From NCBI GenBank assembly GCA_023101885.1, contig JALPQD010000304.1:1240001-1304000 (forward strand): DNA of 64,000 nucleotides. Reading direction: 5' to 3'. The translations under genes and the position numbers were made by a program. Each line of letters opens with the position of its first letter. Position 1 is the first letter of the stretch. The notes beneath the pieces are model-generated. The model was given only the letters and a program-made list of their open reading frames with translations, was not told the DNA's origin and did not search any database. This document shows positions 48,601 through 59,660 of the stretch, in pieces. Source of the stretch: Typhlomys cinereus (taxonomy: Eukaryota; Chordata; Mammalia; Rodentia; Platacanthomyidae).

Positions 48601-51600
48601 TTCCCTCTCTACTTCCTGACTGATCACTAGTGTGCCTCTCTACTTCCTGACTGATCACTATCATTCCCTCTCTACTTCCTGACTGATCACTAGTGTCCTC
48701 TCTACTTCCTGACTGATCACTAGCATCCCTCTCTACTTCCTGACTGATCACTAGTGTCCCTCTCTACTTCCTGACTGACCACTAGCATCCCTCTATACTT
48801 CCTGACTGATCACTAGTGTCCCTCTCTACTTCCTGACTGATCACTAGTGTCCCTCTCTACTTCCTGACTGATCACTAGCATTCCCTCTCTACTTCCTGAC
48901 TGATCACTAGTGTTCCCTCTCTACTTCCTGACTGATCACTAGTGTCCCTCTCTACTTCCTGACTGATCACTAGCATTCCCTCTCTACTTCCTGACTGATC
49001 ACTAGTGTTCCCTCTCTACTTCCTGACTGATCACTAGTGTCCCTCTCTACTTCCTGACTGATCATTAGTGCCCTCTCTACTTCCTGACTGATCACTAGTG
49101 CCCTCTCTACTTCCTGACTGATCACTAGCGTTCCCTCTCTACTTCCTGACTGATCGTTAGTGCCCTCTCTACTTCCTGACTGATCACTAGTGTGCCTCTC
49201 TACTTCCTGACTGATCACTATCATTCCCTCTCTACTTCCTGACTGATCACTAGTGTCCTCTCTACTTCCTGACTGATCACTAGTGTCCCTCTCTACTTCC
49301 TGACTGATCACTAGCGTCCCTCTCTACTTCCTGACTGATCACTAGTGTGCCTCTCTACTTCCTGACTGATCACTATCATTCCCTCTCTACTTCCTGACTG
49401 ATCACTAGTGTCCCTCTCTACTTCCTGACTGATCACTAGTGTCCCTCTCTACTTCCTGACTGATCACTAGTGTCCTTCTCTACTTCCTGACTGATCATTA
49501 GTGCCCTCTCTACTTCCTGACTGATCACTAGTGTCCCTCTCTACTTCCTGACTGATCACTAGCGTTCCCTCTCTACTTCCTGACTGATCATTAGTGCCCT
49601 CTCTACTTCCTGACTGATCACTAGTGTCCCTCTCTACTTCCTGACTGATCACTAGTGTCCCTCTCTACTTCCTCCTGACTGATCACTAGCGTTCCCTCTC
49701 TACTTCCTGACTGATCTCCAATGCCCTCTCTACTTCCTGACTGATCACTAGTGTCCCTCTCTACTTCCTGACTGATCACTAGCGTTCCCTCTCTACTTCC
49801 TGACTGATCACTAGTGTGCCTCTCTACTTCCTGACTGATCACTATCATTCCCTCTCTACTTCCTGACTGATCACTAGTGTCCTCTCTACTTCCTGACTGA
49901 TCACTAGCATCCCTCTCTACTTCCTGACTGATCACTAGTGTCCCTCTCTACTTCCTGACTGATCACTAGCATTTCCTCTCTACTTCCTGACTGATCATTA
50001 GTGCCCTCTCTACTTCCTGACTGATCACTAGTGTCCCTCTCTACTTCCTGACTAATCACTAGTGTCCCTCTCTACTTCCTGACTGATCACTAGCATTCCC
50101 TCTCTACTTCCTGACTGATCACTAGTGTCCTCTCTACTTCCTGACTGATCACTAGTGTCCCTCTCTACTTCCTGACTGATCACTAGCATTCCCTCTCTAC
50201 TTCCTGACTGATCACTAGTGTGCCTCTCTACTTCCTGACTGATCACTATCATTCCCTCTCTACTTCCTGACTGATCACTAGTGTCCTCTCTACTTCCTGA
50301 CTGATCACTAGTGTCCCTCTCTACTTCCTGACTGATCACTAGCGTCCCTCTCTACTTCCTGACTGATCACTAGCATTCCCTCTCTACTTCCTGACTGATC
50401 ACTAGTGTGCCTCTCTACTTCCTGACTGATCACTATCATTCCCTCTCTACTTCCTGACTGATCACTAGTGTCCCTCTCTACTTCCTGACTGATCACTAGT
50501 GTCCTTCTCTACTTCCTGACTGATCATTAGTGCCCTCTCTACTTCCTGACTGATCACTAGTGCCCTCTCTACTTCCTGACTGATCACTAGCGTTCCCTCT
50601 CTACTTCCTGACTGATCGTTAGTGCCCTCTCTACTTCCTGACTGATCACTAGTGTCCCTCTCTACTTCCTGACTGATCTCCAATGCCCTCTCTACTTCCT
50701 GACTGATCACTAGCATTCCCTCTCTATTTCCTGACTGATCACTAATATTCCCTCTCTACTTCCTGACTGATCACTAGTGTCCCTCTCTACTTCCTGACTG
50801 ATCACTAGCGTTCCCTCTCTACTTCCTGACTGATCACTAGTGTCCCTCTCTACTTCCTGACTGATCACTAGTGTCCCTCTCTACTTCCTGACTGATCACT
50901 AGCGTTCCCTCTCTACTTGCTGACTGATCACTAGTGTCCCTCTCTACTTCCTGACTGATCACTAGCGTTCCCTCTCTACTTCCTGACTGATCACTAGTGT
51001 CCCTCTCTACTTCCTGACTGATCACTAGTGTCCCTCTCTACTTCCTGACTGATCACTAGCGTCCCTCTCTACTTCCTGACTGATCACTAGTGTGCCTCTC
51101 TACTTCCTGACTGATCACTATCATTCCCTCTCTACTTCCTGACTGATCACTAGTGTCCCTCTCTACTTCCTGACTGATCACTAGTGTCCCTCTCTACTTC
51201 CTGACTGATCACTAGTGTCCTTCTCTACTTCCTGACTGATCATTAGTGCCCTCTCTACTTCCTGACTGATCACTAGTGCCCTCTCTACTTCCTGACTGAT
51301 CACTAGCCTTCCCTCTCTACTTCCTGACTGATCGTTAGTGCCCTCTCTACTTCCTGACTGATCACTAATGTCCCTCTCTACTTCCTGACTGATCACTAGC
51401 ATCCCTCTCTACTTCCTGACTGATCACTAGCATCCCTCTCTACTTCCTGACTGATCACTAGTGTCCCTCTCTACTTCCTGACTGATCACTAGTGTCCCTC
51501 TCTACTTCCTGACTGATCACTAGTGTCCTTCTCTACTTCCTGACTGATCATTAGTGCCCTCTCTACTTCCTGACTGATCACTAGTGCCCTCTCTACTTCC

Positions 51601-53532
51601 TGACTGATCACTAGCGTTCCCTCTCTACTTCCTGACTGATCGTTAGTGCCCTCTCTACTTCCTGACTGATCACTAATGTCCCATTCTACTTCCTGACTGA
51701 TCACTAGCATCCCTCTCTACTTCCTGACTGATCACTAGCATCCCTCTCTACTTCCTGACTGATCACTAGTGTCCCTCTCTACTTCCTGACTGATCACTAG
51801 TGTCCCTCTCTACTTCCTCCTGACTGATCACTAGCGTTCCCTCTCTACTTCCTGACTGATCACTAGTGTGCCTCTCTACTTCCTGACTGATCACTATCAT
51901 TCCCTCTCTACTTCCTGACTGATCACTAGTGTCCTCTCTACTTCCTGACTGATCACTAATGTCCCTCTCTACTTCCTGACTGATCACTAGTGTCCCTCTC
52001 TACTTCCTGACTGATCACTAGCATTCCCTCTCTACTTCCTGACTGATCATTAGTGCCCTCTCTACTTCCTGACTGATCACTAGTGTCCCTCTCTACTTCC
52101 TCCTGACTGATCACTAGCGTTCCCTCTCTACTTCCTGACTGATCTCCAATGCCCTCTCTACTTCCTGACTGATCACTAGTGTCCCTCTCTACTTCCTGAC
52201 TGATCACTAGCGTTCCCTCTCTACTTCCTGACTGATCACTAGTGTGCCTCTCTACTTCCTGACTGATCACTATCATTCCCTCTCTACTTCCTGACTGATC
52301 ACTAGTGTCCTCTCTACTTCCTGACTGATCACTAATGTCCCTCTCTACTTCCTGACTGATCACTAGTGTCCCTCTCTACTTCCTGACTGATCACTAGCAT
52401 TCCCTCTCTACTTCCTGACTGATCATTAGTGCCCTCTCTACTTCCTGACTGATCACTAGTGTCCCTCTCTACTTCCTGACTGATCACTAGTGTCCCTCTC
52501 TACTTCCTGACTGATCACTAGCATTCCCTCTCTACTTCCTGACTGATCACTAGTGTCCCTCTCTACTTCTTCCTGACTGATCACTAGTGTCCCTCTCTAC
52601 TTCCTGACTGATCACTAGCGTTCCCTCTCTACTTCCTGACTGATCACTAGTGTCCCTCTCTACTTCCTGACTGATCACTATCATTCCCTCTCTACTTCCT
52701 GACTGATCACTAGTGTCCCTCTACTTCCTGACTGATCACTAGTGTCCCTCTCTACTTCCTGACTGATCACTACACGTCAGCGTCCCTCTCTACTTCCTGA
52801 CTGATCACTAGTGTGCCCTCTCTTCCTGACTGATCACTATCATTCCCTCTCTACTTCCTGACTGATCACTAGTGTCCCTCTCTACTTCCTGACTGATCAC
52901 TAGTGTCCCTCTCTACTTCCTGACTGATCACTAGTGTCCTCTCTACTTCCTGACTGATCATTAGTGCCCTCTCTACTTCCTGACTGATCACTAGTGCCCT
53001 CTCTACTCCTGACTGATCACTAGCGTTCCCTCTCTACTTCCTGACTGGATCGTTAGTGCCCTCTCTACTTCCTGACTGATCACTAGTGTCCCTCTCTACT
53101 TCCTGACTGATCTCCATGCCCTCTCTACTTCCTGACTGATCACTAGCATTCCCTCTCTTTTCCTGACTGATCACTAATATCCCTCTCTACTTCCTGACGA
53201 TCACTAGTGTCCTCTCTACTTCCTGACTGATCACTAGCGTTCCCTCTTACTCCTTGTCCCTCTACTTCCTGATGACTAATGCCCTCTTACTTCCCTGATC
53301 ATAGCGTTCCCTCTCTACTTTCCTGACTGATCACTAGTGTCCCTCTCTACTTCCTGACTGATCACTAGCGTTCCCCCTCTACTTCCTGACTGATCACTAG
53401 TGCCCTCTCTACTTCCTTGACTGAGGTCACTAGCGTTCCTCCTCTCTGACTGATCAGTTCCCCTCTACTCCTGACTCAAGCATTCCTCTCTACTTCCTGA
53501 CCGATCACTAGTGTCTCTCTCCCTTTCCTGAC
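45646..53532. repeat. Minisatellite array of 7.9 kb, unit about 31 bp
   Basis: Roughly 250 tandem copies of a unit whose constant core is TACTTCCTGACTGATCACTA. A variable part follows (GTGTCCCTC, GCGTTCCCTC, GCATTCCCTC, TCATTCCCTC, GTGCCCTC, GTGTGCCTC), giving units of 30-32 bp. The unit holds two overlapping palindromes, TGATCA and CACTAGTG. Copies are nearly uniform through most of the array and decay strongly at the right edge (53150-53530). The minus-strand open frames here (reading ISQEVERDTSDQSGSRE) are by-products of repeat length and phase and are not proposed as genes. Confidence 0.97.
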
Positions 53533-53709
53533 TGAGATGCAATGTGACCAGCCTCCTCACACTCTTACTGCCATAACTTCTCTTCCATAGTGGACTGTGT
53601 CCTTTGGGGAGGAGGTACGGGGAGATCGCAAGCTGAAATAAACCTTTCTGTCCTTTACGTTGCTTCTTGTCAGGTATGTTGTCACAGCAACAAGGATGTA
53701 ACTAACACA
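53533..53709 (+). repeat. Right half of the interspersed rodent repeat
   Basis: GATGCAATGTGACCAGCCTC, GCTGAAATAAACCTTTCTG, GTTGCTTCTTGTCAGGTATG and AGTAACTAACACA-like ending. This is the well-known tail of a common rodent repeat and continues the front at 45498 if the array is removed. Confidence 0.75.
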
Positions 53710-53833
53710 TATCTCACTTTTTCTGACTTGTCTTCCAGTATTTGTCTCATACGTAACTCCCAATCAATCCTGGGATTCGCCATAATCATCTCTCCACTTC
53801 AGGTCAGTAATTCCAGGGCCATTGTTTCCTCAG

Positions 53834-54126
53834 AATTCAGCTTCACGAAATGGAATGCTCGTGGAGAGCACGCCTTCCTCAAATCCTTGAGGAACTTACA
53901 GGGGAAGAGCTGGAAAAGTTTAAGTTCCAGCTGCTCAACATAGATCTTGCCACGGAATACGAGCACATTAAACGGGGTGCTCTACAGAATGCAACCATAG
54001 TGAAACTTGCTGACCTATTGCTCCAGCACTATGGAGAAGAGTATTCCAAGTCTGTGACCAAGGATGTCCTGAAGGCCATAAACCAACGCAGCCTGGCTGA
54101 GAAGATCACTCTGTCAGTGGAAAAAC
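53834..54126 (+). CDS. PYRIN-domain exon of the PYD-VLIG gene
   Basis: A splice acceptor (CCTCAG ending at 53833), ATG at 53850 and splice donor GTAAGT (54127 on) define an exon with 92 codons plus one base (phase 1). The protein MECSWRARLPQILEELTGEE, KFKFQLLN, KLADLLLQHYGEEY, VLKAINQRSLAEKI is a PYRIN (death-fold) domain with the usual pattern LEELTGEELEKFKF. It most resembles the MEFV/ASC-type branch. PYDs assemble inflammasomes and other death-fold filaments. The coding part starts at 53850; 53834-53849 is 5' UTR. It could belong to an independent PYD-only gene, but splice phases link it to 56587 and 57491. Confidence 0.85.
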
Positions 54127-55015
54127 GTAAGTCTTGAAATAATCCACCTCTCTTTTGTTGAACATGATTCAAAACATCCCTGAAATAATTCCGTTGTGAC
54201 TAATTCAGCAGCAAGACTGAAATGTAATAGTTTTGCAGGATTTTTATGTCCAAGTTCTTACGTTCAGGAGTTAAAGACCAAGGCCAGAATATGAGTAGAA
54301 AATTAAGGCAGAGTTTATTAAAGGAGAGAAATAATGGAATCCAAGGACATAAAGTCCATGAGGGATAAAGGACCCCAAACGAACTCAGGGACACCGGACA
54401 TGGAGGCCAAAGATTGCCAGCAGGGTTATGGATATTTGCAAACTTGAGCAAACTGGGGAAAAGTGGCCTTTTGTCATTGATGAAGTTCTAATATCGGTAA
54501 ACCTGATGGGCTTCTGGCTCCATGTGATTGGAAGCCCAGCGCAGCCCACGGTAGACTTTCTGGCAGAGCTGTTTCTTCTGAGGAACTTAGCACATTTGCA
54601 TGTGAGGAGCTCCTCCCCACCTGTACCTGGAACACATAACCATATCCTTCAGAAACAAAGAGCTGAGGGAAGCTGGTACCTTATCTCACTGAGGGTTGAC
54701 ACCACATGCCCCATTGCATAGCTATGGCGGTATCTTCCAGAAAGATTTTCTCAGCAAACTTTCTACTATGTCTAAACTGCCTGAAAACAACTATGTTAAC
54801 TGAAATCCTGCACTAGCTGCCTAACAAAAATTGCTACCTCTCTCAATAGAAACTGTGTTTCATGGTGTTTTAAAAATATTTTAGAAAGCTGAATTCACTT
54901 ACTATAAAATTAATTGTTTTAAGGCACCAATTCAGTGGCATTCACAGTGTGATGAACCAACTGACTCTATCTAGTTTCAGAAATTTTCCATTACTCTAAA
55001 CTCAAAACCCTTTCC
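54127..55015. other. Intron part, nothing recognised
   Basis: Intron 1 of the PYD-VLIG gene, which begins with a consensus donor. No further exon or named repeat could be supported in this part. The open frames seen here lack splice context. Confidence 0.45.
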
Positions 55016-55580
55016 CAGGGCTGGCAAGATGGTATAGTGGATAAAAGTGCTAGTGCACAAGTTTGACAATCTGAATTTGGTTCCCAGATTCCCAAGGTCA
55101 CAGAAAATTGTCCTCTGACCTTATTGCAGGTAAATTCATTACCAAATGGCTTGAGGAAACAAGGGTGGTTTTATTTTCTCTTATGATAGACCAATCACAG
55201 TTCTTAATCCAGCTTGGCAGGAGAGTCCATATCAATACTAGGGGTTGAAGGAACTGGCCACACCATATTCATGTGCCCACAGGACTGCTGAGAGGAAGGG
55301 ATGATCCTTGCTTGCCAGAACAGAATGTCTGGCCAAGTATACCCAAGGATGCCAACTTCAACCAGTTCCCTCCATCTTATTCACCTGTCCAGGGCCTAGT
55401 CTCACCCGCCATGGTCAGGGTCTTCTTATCATCAGTCAGAAAATCCCCTGCAGACCTGTCCAGGGCTCAGCTCCAATTCTTCACGACTGTGCCCAGAACG
55501 CAACTTCAACCGCCAAGGTGATACCTGTATCTAACTATGATAGACCTCCACATGCATGCTGTAGCACACACATGCCTGCA
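55016..55580 (+). repeat. SINE (B4-like) split by about 430 bp of other sequence
   Basis: The head CCAGGGCTGGCAAGATGGTA to TTGTCCTCTGACC (55016-55119) and the tail GACCTCCACATGCATGCTGT to GCACTTACC (about 55540-55580) belong to one rodent SINE. The 430 bp between are not part of it; no target duplication beyond GACC was found. Within intron 1. Confidence 0.55.
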
Positions 55581-55582
55581 CT

Positions 55583-55638
<56 letters not shown>
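55581..55638. repeat. CT microsatellite in intron 1
   Basis: About 28 CT units following a SINE tail. Confidence 0.95.
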
Positions 55639-55642
<4 letters not shown>

Positions 55643-56586
55643 TTTTAATTTTTTTTCCCAATAAGGAGTTTCTCCCCATTCCCTACTCTCTACTCTTCCC
55701 AGATCCTGGAAGTCATCAAGTCACAGTCACTATGTTGCATGACTGTGTCCTGGACATTTCCATATTCTAGATATTTTATCTAAATGATTTTATAATATAT
55801 GATTCTTTGTGATCGCCTCCTTTGAACTTCATTCATGCAACATATATCCATATTTCATTTATTTTATACCTGAATAAAATCCAGTTGTATGTGACACTTC
55901 ATTTTTTCATTCAATTGTTGATGAGTATTTAAGCCACTCTCTGTTTCTACAATAGTGAAATTATTAATATGTTTGTTCACATACTAGATTTACTATCTGT
56001 GTTCAACTCCTTTGAATATTTACTAAGAGATAGACTAGGAACAGCAAGTTTTTTCATGGTGGCTGAACCATTTTGCATTTTCTCAGCAATGCACAAATTT
56101 CATAATCCTTCTCTAGCACTTACTTTTTCAAGTGCTTCATGGTCATTTGTATGTCTTTGTTGAAGAAATTCAGTTCTTTTGCCTATTTTTAATCCGGTTG
56201 TTTTGGGGGTCTTTGTTTGGGTTTAGGTTTTTTGTGCGTTGCTACTGAGTTGTAGGATATTCTTAAATAATTTACAAGGTTTCCCCTTATAAGATAGTTT
56301 TGCAAATCTTTTCTCCCTTCCCACAGGTTGCCTTTTCACTCTATTTCCTTTGCTATATCAAATTTCTTAGTTCAATGTAGTCTGGTTTGATTATTATTCA
56401 TTTTGTGACATTTTTATTTCCCACATGCCTCATCTCAAGAGAGATCATTTCTTACATCTGAGAAACAGATACTAATGTTAAATTTACATAAACTGTTTAT
56501 ACCAAACTAGTGATTAAAGGTGAGAAACAGATCCTTTCTTGCTTTGCTTTAATTGTGAAGTTAACAAACATTATTTTCCTCCAAAG
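55639..56586. other. Intron part, nothing recognised
   Basis: AT-rich, ends in a pyrimidine stretch and the acceptor CCAAAG at 56581-56586. A diverged L1-like antisense flavour near 56300-56345 is possible but not firm. Confidence 0.4.
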
Positions 56587-56675
56587 CTGGATCTTCTGCT
56601 GGGAAGTCTGCAAAAAAGGCAAACAAGAGGAAACAAGAAAGCAAAGCTGAACCAGATGAAGATAAATGGCCAAAG
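56587..56675 (+). CDS. Lys-rich linker exon of the PYD-VLIG gene
   Basis: An 89-bp exon between an acceptor (TTTTCCTCCAAAG) and a donor (AAAG then GTTTGC). It starts in phase 1 and ends in phase 0. Joined to the PYD exon it reads PGSSAGKSAKKANKRKQESK and then AEPDEDKWPK without a stop. The basic KKANKRK may be a nuclear localisation signal, and the composition resembles the linker that follows the PYD in PYHIN proteins. The exon is short, so the call rests on exact phase fit on both sides. Confidence 0.65.
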
Positions 56676-57490
56676 GTTTGCAGCCCGTTTTTGTCCAAAT
56701 ATTTCTGCCTTGAAATGGGATGGTCATAGGATGTTCAATTCTCAGAGACTCCCTGTCTCCTGTATCCTTTGCACCACAGTCGCTCTGTGTCAGTACCAAC
56801 ATGCCTCTAAGGAGTTCTGGACAAGAGCCAAGTCCCAAATAGCTCTAGTCCTCTGTGACAACGGGCATATTGCTTGATTTTTCTAAGCCATTCATTACTC
56901 TCTAAAATGTTTTAACCAAGGGATGAAATGTATTCCCACCTCAATTTTGAAAGACTTGAAACCCAAATAAAAAATTGAATTTTACTTATTAAAATTCAAT
57001 TAATTTTCCTTTTAGTTTTTTCACTAGTCAAACATTTTTTTGCTCATGTGTTCTAGATCACTTTCTGTTACCTAATATAGTTTACATAGTTTTGCCTTGG
57101 CTTTTCTGCTCCGTTTATCTAAGAAGCCCCATCAACACAAGTTATGGTAGGTTTTTTCCTTTTTTTTTTTATTTTTTAGATCCTCCCATAAGCTTTTTGG
57201 TTTAATCTGCAACATTAGTTCAGTAAAATCTTTCTCCACCTTTGTTTCCCAGGAAAATCCATCATGTTATGGTGCATTTTAAATTTGATGCCATTGTGTT
57301 TTAATTTGCATAACAGTGCATTTTGTTTAACCGCATGAATTATGTTTCTTTCTTGGATCAAACCATTGTCAAACAGTAAGAGGTCTTGACTTTTTTAAAC
57401 TAAGAGCTATATTAATACATGCAAAAATAAGCTTAAATTAGTCTCTTTATTATAGAAACAGACAATATCACCTTTTCTATTCCTTTCTAG
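56676..57490. other. Intron 2, nothing recognised
   Basis: AT-rich. Ends in the pyrimidine tract TATTCCTTTCTAG (acceptor at 57489-57490). Confidence 0.5.
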
Positions 57491-59660
57491 AAAATCAAAA
57501 ACATCTTTAACCAAAAGAAATCAAATGGACCTTCTCCTAAAGTCAGAGATCAATCAAGCAATGGCAAGGAAGGAACAAATAGAAGTCCACGCTTTTATGG
57601 CTTAATCCAACGGCTCAATCTAGAATGTTATTATACCAAGAAGATGACCAAGGCCAATTTTCTCTTGATAAATAAGATTTCCTACCTTGACTTTCAACCA
57701 AAAGCTGAGGGAGATTTACCACATTGTTTTCTAGAGAGGCTTTTGGTGTTAGATTACCATTTAAGGTTCCTTGTTTTCAGAGGCAACAGAAAGACTATTT
57801 GTGATACACCCCAGACAGCTAAAACTACAGAGTCTGAAAGAAATTTGATGACATTTGAGGAATTTTTCACTCTTAAGGAACCACATCTGACTACAACACC
57901 AACTAACATCCATCCAATGGAAATCCAAATGGCAATTTTTCACTGTGCCGATGACTTTACAAGACAGTTTATTTTAACCAAACTTTCCATTTGTCAGTTT
58001 GCTCTTCCATTTTTGGTGCCCAATCCCTGCAATTCTGAAATTGAATTCCCTCTTTGGTCTCTTGGACAAATCAGAAAAAGTTGGAAGGAAGTGGAAAAAA
58101 TAGGCTGGGAGAAAAAAATCCGAAATTATGATAGCCACCTGATTAGTTCACAGCCCATACACATTGTATCATTCATAAGAATTGGGGATGCATCTACTTC
58201 TAAGTCACAGATTCTGAATTTACTCCTAAGTAAGGGCAAACATGATCATTTTTTTCACGATCATTCTAGGAAAGTCAGTAACAGCTGTCTACTGATGGAT
58301 GGGATGGTGGAAATCTGCTGGTTCTGTCCAGGTGGGAGAGCTGAAGATAGATTTGAGAACTGTATTGCCTTTGCCAATCTCCATGGAAATGCAGAAACAC
58401 ATGAGAAACAAGTCAGGTTCTTGCATGAGGTCTCCTCGGTCACTGTACTCCTCCTGTCAGCGTTAGATGTTGCAAAAATGAACACATCTATTCTACGTGA
58501 ATTTTGGGATTCGCTCAAGCCTCTCATCTGTCTGGTTGAAAATGTAGAAAATATTGTGGAGGAGAAATACGCTCCTTACAGAGCAAGAATTGGCATAAAA
58601 AATGTAAACAAGGTAGAACTGACTGATAAAATTACAGCTACATTAACACAGCTGATGAAAGAGTCTATATCACCTTCCAGCTTGCGTAACTGTGCCGACG
58701 TAGCAAAGCGGCATGGGTTTATCATTGATGAGGACCAAAGACACTTCCAGGAAGCAGGAAAAAAAGCAGACAACATTGTAGGTCTCTTGAAAAAAGTAAA
58801 ATTGTCTCAGATTAAAGAAAAGTTACTACCACTTCAGGGACAGCTATGGCATGATTGGTGCAAGAAAGACAAGGAATTCTATCACCTGACAGAAAAGAGA
58901 AACAAGAACATTGAACAATACAAGAATGAGATGGAGAAGGAAAAGCAAAATATACGCTGGGAACAATATCACAAAGTAATTAACCTTAATGATCTGATGA
59001 TGTCACTCCTTGAAAGTCTTCAATCACACCCAGAAACTCACACTGAGCTCTACTTTCTGCAAAAACTGAGTGTGTTGCTGGATGAACTAACCAAGACAGA
59101 CTTAGAAACCCTGCACCAGAGGCACAGTTTCCTGCAGACGCAGGTGCAGACAGAGAAGCCAAAGCAATCAAAGGCAGATTCCATCAAGCGTTGGAAGGCT
59201 GATCTACAAGCTGTTTCCAAAGAAATCAGCAATTCCACCCTAGGACCTGAGCATCTCCTCAGAGAGTTGGGCCAGATCTATGAAGCCCTGGAAGAAACTT
59301 CCTCCCAGACAAATACACTGTACCTGTCCATTCCCCAAATGGTTGCTGACCTTATGGTATCTGGAGTCCCTATCGAGCTGATGGATGGGGATGCTTCTTA
59401 TGTGCCCGTGAAGTGGGTGGCAGCTGTTTTTGACAAACTCACTGAGAAACTGGGAGACAAGCGGGTATTTGTTCTTTCTGTCCTTGGACTGCAGGGCTCA
59501 GGAAAGTCTACTCTGCTGAATGCCATGTTTGGGCTCCAGGTCAGTCTCAGTATTAAGAGGTGTACTCGAGGGGCCTTCATGCAGCTCTTGAAGGTGGAAG
59601 AGATGCTCAGAGAAGAGCTGGGCTTTGATTTCTTACTTGTCCTGGACTCAGAAGGACTGA
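57491..59660 (+). CDS. GVIN1-like: PYD-VLIG large exon, first part: URGCP-like block and GTPase P-loop
   Basis: The frame is open from the splice acceptor, 51 codons before the first ATG (57644), reading KIKNIFNQKKSNGPSPKVRD and then RFYGLIQRLNLECYYTKKM. This aligns with gene A from about 2905 on. Further matches: CQFALPFLVPNP, SKSQILNLLL, EICWFCPGG, DEDQRHFQEAGKKAD, VSGVPIELMDGDASYVP, the P-loop GLQGSGKST (about 59488-59511) and the G3-type DSEG at 59645-59656. It lacks the long N-terminal half of GVIN1, which the PYRIN and linker exons replace. The ATG at 57644 would be the start only if the upstream exons are not used. The frame is lost just after GLRA near 59665. Confidence 0.88.

Noticed and set aside
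46273..52363. Many minus-strand frames reading ISQEVERDTSDQSGSRE repeats, which look like a repeat-containing protein
   Set aside because: They arise from a 31-bp tandem unit that is open in two of three frames. They shift frame at each 30- or 32-bp variant, lack start context and splice sites, and end whenever the CACTAGTGA phase comes into frame.
45646..53532. CRISPR-like array of short direct repeats
   Set aside because: There are no unique spacers: repeat and between-repeat parts are both conserved and contiguous, and the DNA is mammalian.
56539..56877. Plus-strand frame of 112 residues over the linker exon
   Set aside because: It is in a different frame from the one dictated by the splice phases and has no recognisable domain.
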